A stretch of DNA of 64,000 nt. It comes from JANMMJ01 sp031373255 (GTDB taxonomy: Bacteria > Pseudomonadota > Alphaproteobacteria > Rhizobiales > Aestuariivirgaceae). This document shows, one piece after another, positions 50,321 to 57,957 of this stretch. The position numbers were made by a program, and so were the translations under genes. Where the stretch lies: the NCBI GenBank assembly GCA_031373255.1, contig JANMMJ010000092.1:1-64000 (forward strand). Direction: 5' to 3'. Under the pieces are notes generated by a model. It saw only the letters and a list, made by a program, of their open reading frames with translations. It was not told the origin of the DNA and did not search any database. Positions within the stretch are counted from its first letter, which is position 1; each line of letters starts with the position of its first letter.

Positions 50321-50860
50321 TTAGAGCTTCTTCACCTCCGTCAGCTCGCCGTTCACCGCATTGAGCTTGATGGCAAATTTCTTGCCGTCGCGCGCCGCAT
50401 TGAACGCGTAGACCTGGCCCTTGCAGTCCAGCGATTTGATATCCGAAAAGCCGTATCCGGAGACAACCGAAGTTGCCTTGCTGCACGACAGCAGCGATGC
50501 GGCCTTCTTCTCTTTTTTTGGTGGCGGGGCCAACTGTTGCAATTGTGGATCGTCAAGCGGCTTCAACGCCTGCTTGCGCAAGGTCCGCGCCTGCGGCTGA
50601 TATTCAGGCTCGTAATATCCGTCATCGAAACCATAAGCCTGATCATAGGCGCGAGGCCGCGGATATTCGTCATAGTAATAGTAGTAGCGGGGCGGCGGCG
50701 CATAGGCTTGCGGCGGATAATAGGGTTCGTAGTACCCCGGATCGTAAAACGGCTGGAAAAAGAAATTGAGGCGGGCACCCGCTTGCGGCTGAACCGCGGT
50801 TCCCGCAGTTGCCAAGGCCGCAACCGAGGCGGCGAAAGCTATTCTTAGCATCTGGCTCAT
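50321..50860 (-). CDS. Secreted Tyr/Pro-rich protein of a tandem paralogue group (member 1)
   Basis: A 179-residue secreted protein with a signal peptide (MSQMLRIAFAASVAALATAG). Residues 35-100 are unusually rich in Tyr and Pro (YDPGYYEPYYPPQAY and repeats). The C-terminal about 60 residues form a domain shared with the next two genes: SC-x-x-A-x-x-V-V...GF...V/I...C-K-G...Y-x-F-x-A...F-A-I-K-L-N-A-V-N-G-E-L-x-x-V-K-K-L. The ribosome site GGAGTGGACAG fits the ATG at 50860. I do not recognise a named family; the C-terminal pattern is PepSY-like. Confidence 0.7.
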   Translation of the reverse strand: MSQMLRIAFAASVAALATAGTAVQPQAGARLNFFFQPFYDPGYYEPYYPPQAYAPPPRYYYYYDEYPRPRAYDQAYGFDDGYYEPEYQPQARTLRKQALKPLDDPQLQQLAPPPKKEKKAASLLSCSKATSVVSGYGFSDIKSLDCKGQVYAFNAARDGKKFAIKLNAVNGELTEVKKL

Positions 50861-50929
50861 CTGTCCACTCCCTGAACCGGCGGCTGACCTGGTAAGTATC
50901 AGCCGCCAAATACCCCGTAGTCCCTGCCG

Positions 50930-51286
50930 TTACAGCCGGCGAACGCCGACAATGCGGCCATTCACGGCGCGCAACTTGATCGTAAAGGTCCGGCCACTCG
51001 CCCTGCCGACATAGTCGTAATGGGCGCCACGGCAATTGATCGCACGCACGCTGCGGAAGCCCGACGAGCGCACGATTTGCGCGCCCTGCCCGCAATTCAC
51101 CCAGCGATTGGCGTAATAAACCGGATAGCCCCAGCCCGGATAAATCGGACGCGGCTCGATATAGACCGGCCCCGGAATGCCGATATTGATATCCAGGTTG
51201 ACCTTGGCTTCGGCGGACTGGATCGTACCCATGCCGGCAAGTCCCATCGCCAACGCAAAGCCCGCCGCCTTCAGAAATTTCGTCAT
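50930..51286 (-). CDS. Secreted small protein of the tandem paralogue group (member 2)
   Basis: A 118-residue secreted protein: signal peptide ending in EA-KVNLDINIGI, then Pro/Tyr-rich (IPGPVYIEPRPIYPGWGYP), then the shared domain NCGQGAQIVRSSGFRSVRAINC...YVGRASGRTFTIKLRAVNGRIVGVRRL. The ATG at 51286 follows GAGGAGCG; the longer frame has no ribosome site. Two cysteines are conserved with the neighbours, hinting at a disulfide. Function unknown. Confidence 0.75.
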   Translation of the reverse strand: MTKFLKAAGFALAMGLAGMGTIQSAEAKVNLDINIGIPGPVYIEPRPIYPGWGYPVYYANRWVNCGQGAQIVRSSGFRSVRAINCRGAHYDYVGRASGRTFTIKLRAVNGRIVGVRRL

Positions 51287-51527
51287 GATGCGCTCCTCGG
51301 CATGTTGCCCCTGACCAATCGTATTGACGCCTGCCATTGGGCGGAATTGTGAAAGCTGGTCACAGCCGCATTTGGGCTTCTTGCATCCAATCCCGCTCAA
51401 CAGGCTGCACGATCCCACATCCCGCCTGAACGAAACACGATAGGCCCGTTCATCTGCCGTTCATGTTGGCAGCCGGGCCGCGATCGAAAGGGGACGCCCC
51501 GCAAGGCGCCCCCAATTTGAACCTGAA

Positions 51528-51857
51528 TTACAGGTGGCTGATCTTGATGATGTGACCAGCAAGGTTGACCTTCACCTTGAAGGGCTGGCCGAATTTCCAC
51601 GCCGTGTACTGGTACACGGGCTTGCCGCAGTCGAACGCATTCACGTTGTAGAACCCATGGTTCCGCACGATATGGCGGCCTGTACCGCAGCTCACGCCCC
51701 AGTAGGGGTTGTAGGCGGGATAGGGGTTGTAGCCTGGGTAGAAACCCCCGCCGATATTGATGTCGATATTGACCTTGGCCTGGGCCTGTTCGGCGGGAGC
51801 AGCGGCGGAAATGGCGGCGGCGATGGCGGCGGTGGCGATGAGGGACTTCGTGAACAT
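51528..51857 (-). CDS. Secreted small protein of the tandem paralogue group (member 3)
   Basis: A 109-residue secreted protein. The signal peptide ends in AQA-KVNIDINIGGGF, almost the same as in member 2. After a Tyr/Pro/Gly stretch (FYPGYNPYPAYNPYWGV) comes the shared domain: SCGTGRHIVRNHGFYNVNAFDCGKPVYQYTAWKFGQPFKVKVNLAGHIIKISHL. Start by ATG 51857 with AGGAGAAC. The three genes lie on one strand with 69-base and 241-base gaps and separate ribosome sites; each could be transcribed alone. Confidence 0.75.
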   Translation of the reverse strand: MFTKSLIATAAIAAAISAAAPAEQAQAKVNIDINIGGGFYPGYNPYPAYNPYWGVSCGTGRHIVRNHGFYNVNAFDCGKPVYQYTAWKFGQPFKVKVNLAGHIIKISHL

Positions 51858-51985
51858 GGGACGTTCTCCTGGGGTTCGGTGCGTTTCCGATGACCGTCTT
51901 GGCCATCCATGGACGCGAAACTAGCCTCGCCTGCCTGAACCCGGCTGGAACCTTTCGTTCATGTGACGTTTAGATTTTGCCAGCC

Positions 51986-52014
51986 CTTGAAAATCGAAAT
52001 CGCCTTCTTAATTT
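51986..52014 (+). promoter_or_regulatory. RpoH (sigma-32) type promoter before hsp20
   Basis: CTTGAAA at 51986-51992 and CTTAATTT at 52007-52014 are spaced about 14 bases apart and resemble the alphaproteobacterial heat-shock consensus. It precedes the ROSE-like leader and the small heat-shock gene. Confidence 0.55.
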
Positions 52015-52107
52015 CCTCTCTGGGTGCCCGCGAAGGGGCCCGCGAACCGAATGCCCGGCAACTGGCGGGCGTAACCAATTGCACCTTGCTCATGGAGGAT
52101 GTGCGCT
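52015..52107 (+). promoter_or_regulatory. ROSE-type RNA thermometer in the hsp20 leader
   Basis: The 3' end of the leader reads TTGCTCATGGAGGA just before the ATG. TTGCT is the conserved ROSE strand that pairs with the AGGA of the ribosome site in a thermolabile hairpin. Upstream GC-rich inverted elements (around GGGGCCCGCGAACC and GCCCGGCAACTGGCGGGC) supply the other stems. At low temperature the ribosome site would be masked. This is the classical control of rhizobial small heat-shock genes. Confidence 0.8.
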
Positions 52108-52560
52108 ATGTTTGATTTGTCCCCTCTCTATCGTTCCACCGTTGGCTTTGACCGTCTGGCCCAAATGTTTGACGACCTTTCGGCTTTCGAGGCCCCAACC
52201 TACCCGCCCTACAATATCGAGCGGATCGGCGAGGACCAGTACCGCATCACCATGGCGGTCGCGGGCTTCACGCCAGAGGACGTCAACCTCGAGGTCAAGC
52301 AGAACACCCTTACGGTTACCGGCAAGAAAACCGACAAGCCTGAGTCCAAGACCGAATATCTTCACCAGGGCATTGCCGGCCGCGCCTTCGAGCGCCGTTT
52401 CCAGCTTGCCGATCATGTTGAAGTGCTCGGTGCGGACATGGCCAATGGCCTGCTCCACATTACCCTGAAGCGCGAGATTCCCGAGGCGATGAAGCCCCGC
52501 ACCATCGCGGTGAAGAGCGCCGGCGAGCCGAAGGTTCTGGAAGCCAGGAAGGCAGCTTGA
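52108..52560 (+). CDS. Small heat-shock protein (Hsp20 / alpha-crystallin)
   Basis: A 150-residue holdase chaperone of the IbpA type. The alpha-crystallin domain runs over about residues 33-130 (PPYNIERIGEDQYRITMAV, LEVKQNTLTVTGKK, RAFERRFQLADHV) and includes GLLHITLKREIPE near the C-terminus. I prefer the ATG at 52108 to one nine bases upstream because GGAGG would otherwise touch the start. Transcription is likely RpoH driven and translation temperature gated by the ROSE leader. Its 3' end with the stop codon is repeated as a 29-base unit. Confidence 0.93.
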   Translation: MFDLSPLYRSTVGFDRLAQMFDDLSAFEAPTYPPYNIERIGEDQYRITMAVAGFTPEDVNLEVKQNTLTVTGKKTDKPESKTEYLHQGIAGRAFERRFQLADHVEVLGADMANGLLHITLKREIPEAMKPRTIAVKSAGEPKVLEARKAA

Positions 52561-52608
52561 GCTGCCCGTTGAACAAGAAGGCAGCCTGAGCTGCCTGTTG
52601 AATGAGAG
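52551..52608. repeat. 29-bp tandem duplication including the hsp20 stop codon
   Basis: Two adjacent 29-base units (52551-52579 and 52580-52608) share 24 of 29 bases: GGCAGC-Y-TGAGCTGCC-Y-GTTGAA and so on. Each unit can fold as GGCAGC/GCTGCC. The first contains the hsp20 stop, and the second repeats the last codons and stop. Confidence 0.8.
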
Positions 52609-52628
52609 GGCGCCCGCAGGGGCGCCCT
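52607..52628 (+). terminator. Intrinsic terminator of hsp20
   Basis: AGGGCGCCC, loop GCAG, GGGCGCCCT is a perfect 9-bp GC stem followed by TTTTTG. It ends hsp20 before the convergent threonine aldolase gene. Confidence 0.88.
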
Positions 52629-52635
52629 TTTTGTT

Positions 52636-53688
52636 TCAGGCGAGTTCCTTGACCAGCTTGACGAAGCGGTTCACGTCGTCTTCTGGCGTTGCAAACGACA
52701 GCACGAAACGCACGAAGATGTCGTCATCGGCAATTGCATCGCCGAGGCTGTCCGGCATCCAGTCATAGAATTTGACGCCGGCCTTCTGCAGCTTGTCATT
52801 CAATGTCCGGGGAATAATCGCGAACACTTCATTCGCATCGACCGGATTGGGAATGCGGATCTGGCTTGATGTTGCAAGACCGCTGGCAAGCCTGGCCGCC
52901 AGCCCATTGGCGCGTTTGGCATTTTCGAGCCACAAGCCATCTTTCAGATAGGCCAGCATCTGCGCCCCGAGATAGCGGCTCTTCGACACGAGCTGTCCCG
53001 AACGCATGCGCCGGTAGAGGAAATCCTCGGCGAGCTTTGTGTCGAAGAACACCACTGCCTCAAGCAGCATTGCCCCGTTCTTTGTCGCCCCGAAGGTCAT
53101 CACATCGACCCCCGCTTTCCACGTGATTTCGGAGGGACGAACAGAGAGCCCCGCCACCGCATTGGCGAAGCGCGCACCATCCATGTGAAGCTTCATGCCC
53201 CTTGGCCGGATCAGCGCTGAAATTGCCTTGATCTCGTCCGGCGAATAGACCGTGCCAAGCTCGGTGGCATTGGTGATCGAGACGGCTGCCGGCTTTGGAT
53301 CATGTTCGCCTCGGATGAACCCCTTGAGCGTCTTTTCGATCAGTGGCGGCGTGATCTTGCCGCCGCTGCCGTGCAGGCCAAGGATCTTGGCTCCCCCCGT
53401 GAAGAACTCCGGCGAATTGCACTCGTCACACGAAATATGCGCTTCCGCATGGCACATCACCGCGCCATAGGGCGGAGTAATCGAAGACAGTGCAAGTCCA
53501 TTGGCCGCCGTCCCCGTTGTCACGAGAAAGGCCCGCACCTCTTTCTCAAAAACTTCCGAGAGCATTTCCTCGGATTTCTTGGAGAGATCGTCGCCCCCAT
53601 AGGAGGGCACGGTCCCTGCATTCGCCTCGCTAAGTGCGGCAAGAATACGTGGATGCACGCCATAGACATTGTCTGAAGCAAAATTCAT
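52636..53688 (-). CDS. Low-specificity threonine aldolase / beta-eliminating lyase family
   Basis: The 350-residue PLP enzyme has the fold-I threonine-aldolase signature. PSYGGDDLSKKSEE occurs near the N-terminus, FLVTTGTAANGLALSS holds the cofactor, KLHMDGARFANA carries the aspartate that pairs with the PLP nitrogen, and MTFGATKNG supplies the Schiff-base lysine K203. It cleaves L-threonine or allo-threonine to glycine and acetaldehyde. The ATG at 53688 is conventional. It stands alone on the minus strand and converges on hsp20. Confidence 0.92.
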   Translation of the reverse strand: MNFASDNVYGVHPRILAALSEANAGTVPSYGGDDLSKKSEEMLSEVFEKEVRAFLVTTGTAANGLALSSITPPYGAVMCHAEAHISCDECNSPEFFTGGAKILGLHGSGGKITPPLIEKTLKGFIRGEHDPKPAAVSITNATELGTVYSPDEIKAISALIRPRGMKLHMDGARFANAVAGLSVRPSEITWKAGVDVMTFGATKNGAMLLEAVVFFDTKLAEDFLYRRMRSGQLVSKSRYLGAQMLAYLKDGLWLENAKRANGLAARLASGLATSSQIRIPNPVDANEVFAIIPRTLNDKLQKAGVKFYDWMPDSLGDAIADDDIFVRFVLSFATPEDDVNRFVKLVKELA

Positions 53689-53846
53689 GAGACCTCGCTG
53701 TTTGGGAACCTCTTAGAGCGGACCACCGGAATTCGCCAGAGCACGGGATTGAACGAATTATCGTTCGAATTCCCTAGCGTAATTCCCTTGGATAAACTAA
53801 CCTTCCCTTGCGAGAGGAGTTCTCGCTTCACTTTAGGGAGGACGTA

Positions 53847-54287
53847 ATGAATCGATTTCGTGCCACTCTACTCTCGGCCAGCCTGCTCTTGGCCATACCG
53901 TCAGCCGCCATTGCCGGAGAAATGGAAGACAAGGTGACGGCCGCCTATTCCGCTTGGGACGCCGCCTTCAATACCGGCGACGCCAAGGCCGTCGCCGCAT
54001 TCTATGCGGACGGCGCAACATTCTTGCCCGCAGATCACCAGATTATCGAGGGGCCTGCAGGTGTTGAGAAGTTCTTTGCCGGTCTGTTCTCAAACGGCAT
54101 CACCGGCCACAAGCTCGAAATGATCAAGGCGGGCGGCGACGATAAAATGCTCGTCGGCGCCGCCAAATGGTCGGTCCAGGGCAAGGACGCAAATGGCGCC
54201 GCCGCAACATTCAGTGGCGTTGCGACCCACGTTTTTGCCAAACAGGATGACGGCAGCTACAAGCTGATGCTGCACACCTTCAATTGA
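53847..54287 (+). CDS. Secreted SnoaL/DUF4440-like protein
   Basis: A 146-residue secreted protein with a signal peptide (MNRFRATLLSASLLLAIPSA, cleavage near IAG-EME). The remainder is a nuclear-transport-factor-2-like fold of the SgcJ/DUF4440 type: YSAWDAAFNTGDAKAVAAFYADGATFLP and KLMLHTFN are typical. The ATG at 53847 has AGGGAGGAC upstream. It has no catalytic residues I can identify and converges on the bufferin operon. A role next to a copper-binding RiPP is not evident. Confidence 0.82.
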   Translation: MNRFRATLLSASLLLAIPSAAIAGEMEDKVTAAYSAWDAAFNTGDAKAVAAFYADGATFLPADHQIIEGPAGVEKFFAGLFSNGITGHKLEMIKAGGDDKMLVGAAKWSVQGKDANGAAATFSGVATHVFAKQDDGSYKLMLHTFN

Positions 54288-54335
54288 TCTTTTGCCGTCG
54301 GGAGCCCTGCATTCGCCGGGGTTCCCGCACTGCCT

Positions 54336-54773
54336 CTATGCATTCCTTCTGATCAGGTGGTCGACCGACAGGGCCCCGGGCCCATACTTGATGATCAGCA
54401 GCAGGACCGCCGCCCACAGGCCATGGGTGACATAAGCTTCCGGATAAACAAAAATCTCGATGACCAAAGTCATGCCGAGCAGGGCGAGGGCTGAAAACCG
54501 TGACGCCAGGCCGATGATGAGCAGCACCGAAAAGACATGCTCCGAAACCTGCGCCAGAAGGGCTGAAATATCCGCAGGCAGCAGCGGCACCTTGTACTCT
54601 TCCTGAAACAGGAACAGCGTCTTGTCGTTCACATGAAAGATGTTCCAGCCATCGACCTTGGTGCGGCCCGAATTCCAGAACACCAGACCGATGACGACAC
54701 GCGCCAGAAGCGCATGAAGCGAATGCGGGAAGCGCTCCATGAGCCCGATGATCGACAGGATGAGACTTTTCAT
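54336..54773 (-). CDS. DoxX-family membrane protein of the bufferin operon
   Basis: A 145-residue DoxX-type membrane protein with four likely helices. ALLARVVIGLVFWNSGRTKV near residue 21 is the usual DoxX motif, and GLASRFSALALLGMTLVIEIF is another helix. It is the last gene of a four-gene operon and overlaps bufC by four bases. In bufferin clusters a DoxX protein often accompanies bufABC and may serve redox or export functions in the inner membrane; its exact job is unresolved. Confidence 0.85.
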   Translation of the reverse strand: MKSLILSIIGLMERFPHSLHALLARVVIGLVFWNSGRTKVDGWNIFHVNDKTLFLFQEEYKVPLLPADISALLAQVSEHVFSVLLIIGLASRFSALALLGMTLVIEIFVYPEAYVTHGLWAAVLLLIIKYGPGALSVDHLIRRNA

Positions 54774-55489
54774 GATTTCTCCTCGAAACTGAATTCCGTG
54801 ATGATACGGAGTGAAAGCAGGCCTGTGAGTTGCGCTTGCAGGTCGAAGCCAGTGTATCGCGCGGAGGCCAGTTGCACCGCTTCACCAAGTGCGTTGCCTT
54901 CAGAAAGCACCTTGAGAAACGCCGCGGTATCGGGCGCCACGACCCGCGCGATCACCTCCGCCTCTGGCCGGTAGACCAGCACATGCTCGGCCGCAGCGCG
55001 CGCAATGCCCTCGGCGTCGTCCTGCCATATCGAGGCAATGGGATGAGCCGAAGCCACCAGACCGAAACTCGGGTGAAAGACAAGAACCAGGCTTGCCAGC
55101 TTCTCCTGTGCCAGCGCGGCAAATGCCGAAGCGTCCAGCGGTGCAATGTCCGCCGCATGGTAGGCGCGCCACCACGCGCTTTCGAGGCGTGCAACATCCG
55201 CCAGATGGGCAACTGCACTCGCCCCTTCGTGCCCGGCAATAAAATCCGGAAAGTCGGCGCCGTAGTCGATCAGCACCGCCGATTGTGGCGGACTGTTCAA
55301 CGCGAACCTGCCCGCCAAGGCTGCAAAGGACTGCTCGCCCACAAGCCGCCTCACCTGTGGATACCGCACTGCCAGCGCGTTGACCAAGGCTGACGCCACA
55401 TTGTTGCGGTAAACGCGAAATCGGTGCCCGGGATTGAGCCCCACGGGCACTGGCATGGAACCGTCGATCAGGGCGTCTGCGAAGCTCAT
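54770..55489 (-). CDS. bufC: Bufferin maturation partner, DUF2063 protein
   Basis: The 239-residue protein has a DUF2063 N-terminal DNA-binding-like helical domain (FRVYRNNVASALVNALAVRYPQV region and VGEQSFAALAGRFA) and a C-terminal domain with HVLVYRPEAEV. In known bufferin systems BufC helps present the precursor to the MNIO enzyme BufB. It overlaps bufB and doxX by four bases on each side, so it is made in a coupled operon. Confidence 0.88.
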   Translation of the reverse strand: MSFADALIDGSMPVPVGLNPGHRFRVYRNNVASALVNALAVRYPQVRRLVGEQSFAALAGRFALNSPPQSAVLIDYGADFPDFIAGHEGASAVAHLADVARLESAWWRAYHAADIAPLDASAFAALAQEKLASLVLVFHPSFGLVASAHPIASIWQDDAEGIARAAAEHVLVYRPEAEVIARVVAPDTAAFLKVLSEGNALGEAVQLASARYTGFDLQAQLTGLLSLRIITEFSFEEKS

Positions 55490-56340
55490 GCCACACGCCT
55501 CACCGCATTCTGCCGCAGTATGGCATCTGCCTGCCGTGCTTCACCCACAAGTTCGGCAAGTGGCGGCACATCCGCATCGCGCTCGATCAGGGTAGCCAAC
55601 GGTCCGGTCTTGTCGATGACATGGGCATAGAGGTCCCACACCGGGTCGGCCACCGCATGGCCATGATCGTCGATCAGCAGCGTTTCACCGTCATCGTCCC
55701 GCTGCGCATCATGACCGCCAAGATGAATTTCCTTCACATGTGCCAGCGGATAGGCGTCGATATAGGCATGCGCCGAAAATTTGAGGTTTGTCGCGGAAAT
55801 GAACACGTTGTTGACGTCGAGCAGCAGTCCGCAGCCGGTGCGCCGCACAACTTTTTCAATAAACGCTGCCTCGCTATAGGTGCTCTCGGCAAAGGACAGA
55901 TAGCTCGTCGGGTTCTCCAGCAGCATCTGCCGCCCGACTGCTTCCTGAACCTGGTCGATATGGCTGCACACATGCGCCAGTGTTTCATCCGTGTACGGAA
56001 GGGGTAAAAGGTCGGCCAGGTAGCTCTCGTGCGTCGACCATGCCAGGTGCTCGGAAAACAGCCCCGGCTCGTAGCGCCGGTTCAGCTCCTTGAGCCGCGC
56101 CAGATGGGTGAGGTCGAGCGGCCTTGTGCCCCCGATCGACAGGCCCACACCATGCAGCGACAGCGGATAATTCCCGCGGATCGCTTCAAGATAGCGATGC
56201 GGCGGACCGCCGGCACCCATGTAGTTCTCGGCATGGATTTCCACAAAGCCAAGCTCAGGCGCGGTCGAAAGGATATCACGGTAATGCTCGGCCTTGAGCC
56301 CGATGCCCCCGCGCGCCGGTATGCTTGCGTCAATCCGCAT
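55486..56340 (-). CDS. bufB: Bufferin-modifying MNIO enzyme, DUF692 protein
   Basis: BufB is a multinuclear non-heme iron oxidase that modifies cysteines of the BufA precursor. The 284-residue TIM barrel has the family metal-site blocks: GIGLKAEHYRDIL, FVEIHAENYMG, SLHGVGLSIGG, FSEHLAWS, LLENPTSYL, LLLDVNNVFIS and IHLGGHD, and LIERDADVP near the end. All expected His/Asp/Glu ligands seem present. It lies 51 bases after bufA, separated by a hairpin, and overlaps bufC. Confidence 0.92.
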   Translation of the reverse strand: MRIDASIPARGGIGLKAEHYRDILSTAPELGFVEIHAENYMGAGGPPHRYLEAIRGNYPLSLHGVGLSIGGTRPLDLTHLARLKELNRRYEPGLFSEHLAWSTHESYLADLLPLPYTDETLAHVCSHIDQVQEAVGRQMLLENPTSYLSFAESTYSEAAFIEKVVRRTGCGLLLDVNNVFISATNLKFSAHAYIDAYPLAHVKEIHLGGHDAQRDDDGETLLIDDHGHAVADPVWDLYAHVIDKTGPLATLIERDADVPPLAELVGEARQADAILRQNAVRRVA

Positions 56341-56362
56341 GGCGATGCCCCGGAAATGAAAA

Positions 56363-56384
56363 GAGGCGCCGTAATGGGCGCCCC
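56363..56384 (-). terminator. Attenuator hairpin between bufA and bufB
   Basis: On the minus strand GGGGCGCC, six-base loop, GGCGCCTC then TTTT forms an 8-pair stem (one G-T pair). It lies in the 51-base gap after bufA. It would let the precursor gene be transcribed more than the enzyme genes, as is usual for RiPP operons. Confidence 0.75.
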
Positions 56385-56391
56385 TGCTGTG

Positions 56392-56682
56392 TCACGAAGG
56401 TCTCTTGATCGGCTCGAGCGAGCCGTTGCCGAGCGGTGTTTCCGTCGTTGCACAGGAATCCTTTGGCACCAGCTTCCAGGAATTGCCCTGGTAATCGATG
56501 GTCGACGTGCCGGCACAGCTCGTGCCTTCGCCAGCCGCGCAATCGTTCTGTCCCTTGAGCGCCACGCCAAAGCACTTTTCCATATCGGCCGCCTGGGTCG
56601 GCTGCGCCACTGTTGCACCGGCGATGGCCGCCGTCATGGCTCCGGCGATAGCCAGCAGCATGCCTCTTTTAGACTGATCCAT
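56392..56682 (-). CDS. bufA: Bufferin-type RiPP precursor, DUF2282 protein
   Basis: A 96-residue precursor with a signal peptide (MDQSKRGMLLAIAGAMTAAI, cleavage near QPTQAA-DME) and a short core holding four cysteines: C37 (EKCFGVALKGQNDC48), C56 (TSCAG) and C77 (KDSCATTE). That spacing is typical of DUF2282 bufferins, whose cysteines are converted to thiooxazoles by BufB and which sequester copper in the periplasm. The ATG at 56682 follows GGGAAAG. It is the first gene of the bufABC-doxX operon. Copper binding is known for the family but inferred here. Confidence 0.9.
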   Translation of the reverse strand: MDQSKRGMLLAIAGAMTAAIAGATVAQPTQAADMEKCFGVALKGQNDCAAGEGTSCAGTSTIDYQGNSWKLVPKDSCATTETPLGNGSLEPIKRPS

Positions 56683-56807
56683 ATCTTTCCCTTTTTGTCC
56701 TGTTGCATTTGACGGCTTCGGTTCTGTCGTGGCCGTTGTGACAATACTCACCAATCCTGCCTTCAACAGGAAATCAACACCACGTCATGATCTCATGGGG
56801 GGTGCAA

Positions 56808-57710
56808 TCACTTGCCCGTGACCTCACTACGCACTACCGGGTCCGCCTTGCTGCGGCTGTCGAGCAGCATGACGGCAACGCCGGCGCCTACGATCAGCAC
56901 AATCCCGGCAATGGCGATCGCATTGGGCATCTCCCCGAAGATCGCAAACCCGAGCACCACCGCCCAGACGGTAAACGAATAGTAAAATGGCGCCACAGCC
57001 CGTGGGTTGGCCAGCCGGAACGCCAGGAAAATGAAAAAGTGCCCAAACATCAGGAACAGCCCGCCCAGCCCCATGAGCAGAATTTGATGGCCTGTCGGTG
57101 TAACCCAGGTCTCGAAGCTCGCCGTAAGGATGGCCGAAATGACCATGACTGCCATTACGGTCGCGAACGAAATGACCAGTCCCGGCACATCGCCCGGCAC
57201 CTTGCGCGATACCAGATCGCGGCTTGCCGAGCCGAGCGCCGTAAACACTCCCAGAATGGCATAGCCCGAAGCTGCCGAAGCACCCGGTTGCGCCACCAGC
57301 AGCGCCCCGGCAACGCCAAAGCCAATCAGCGCCATCCGCCAAAATCCGATGCGTTCGCTCCAGATCAGCGACGCGCCGATCAGCACCATGAGCGGGGCGG
57401 TCTGGTAGATCGCCGTGATATCGCCAAGCGGCATGTGCCCGAGCGCCAGTATGAAGCTTGTGACCGCCACGATTTCGCACAGGCAGCGCAGCATGATCCA
57501 GCGGTTGAACATCAGGGAAACCTTCGGCGCATGGCCGAAGATTACAAGCATCGGCAGGCACCAAAGGCTCGCCGCCACGCCCCGCATGAACAGCACCTGA
57601 AGTGGCGGCGCATCCACCATGACGATTTTCATGCAGCAGTCATTGGCAACAAGCGTACCGGCGGCAAGAACCATGCAGCCGATGCCGCGCGAACTGGAAG
57701 GGGAATTCAT
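56808..57710 (-). CDS. EamA/DMT-family transporter
   Basis: A 300-residue membrane protein with ten helices in two EamA repeats. The first repeat starts with RGIGCMVLAAGTLVANDCCMK, and the second begins near GYAILGVFTALGSASRDLVSRK. FFIFLAFRLANPRAVAPFYYS is a typical end helix. Members export metabolites such as amino acids or nucleotide sugars. The ATG at 57710 is chosen as the first one with a normal N-terminus, although its ribosome site is weak. The substrate is not indicated. Confidence 0.85.
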   Translation of the reverse strand: MNSPSSSRGIGCMVLAAGTLVANDCCMKIVMVDAPPLQVLFMRGVAASLWCLPMLVIFGHAPKVSLMFNRWIMLRCLCEIVAVTSFILALGHMPLGDITAIYQTAPLMVLIGASLIWSERIGFWRMALIGFGVAGALLVAQPGASAASGYAILGVFTALGSASRDLVSRKVPGDVPGLVISFATVMAVMVISAILTASFETWVTPTGHQILLMGLGGLFLMFGHFFIFLAFRLANPRAVAPFYYSFTVWAVVLGFAIFGEMPNAIAIAGIVLIVGAGVAVMLLDSRSKADPVVRSEVTGK

Positions 57711-57739
57711 GGACGGGACGTGTACTTTGAAATCGCAAA

Positions 57740-57773
57740 CAAAGCTTTGCCCGCTCTTTGCCACAAGCTTTGG
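57740..57773. promoter_or_regulatory. Paired AAGCTT-centred palindromes upstream of the EamA gene
   Basis: CAAAGCTTTG (57740-57749) is a perfect palindrome. GCCACAAGCTTTGGC (about 57760-57774) is an imperfect one with the same core. They lie 30-64 bases upstream of the EamA start, a suitable distance for a regulator or operator pair. The remaining gap to 57957 is otherwise unremarkable. Confidence 0.35.
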
Positions 57774-57957
57774 CAATTCCGGCCCACTATTCGTCGTATT
57801 TCGGCAACAGATTAGCGATTGGTAAATTAGATTGAATTATTGTCGTCACCGGAACCCCCGCATTGAAATGTGCAGTCCCGGACACTGGACTGTCCGGCTG
57901 AAGGCTCCACTGCTTTTGATGTGAGTATCGAGTGACGTTGAGTGGAGTAGTTTTGCC

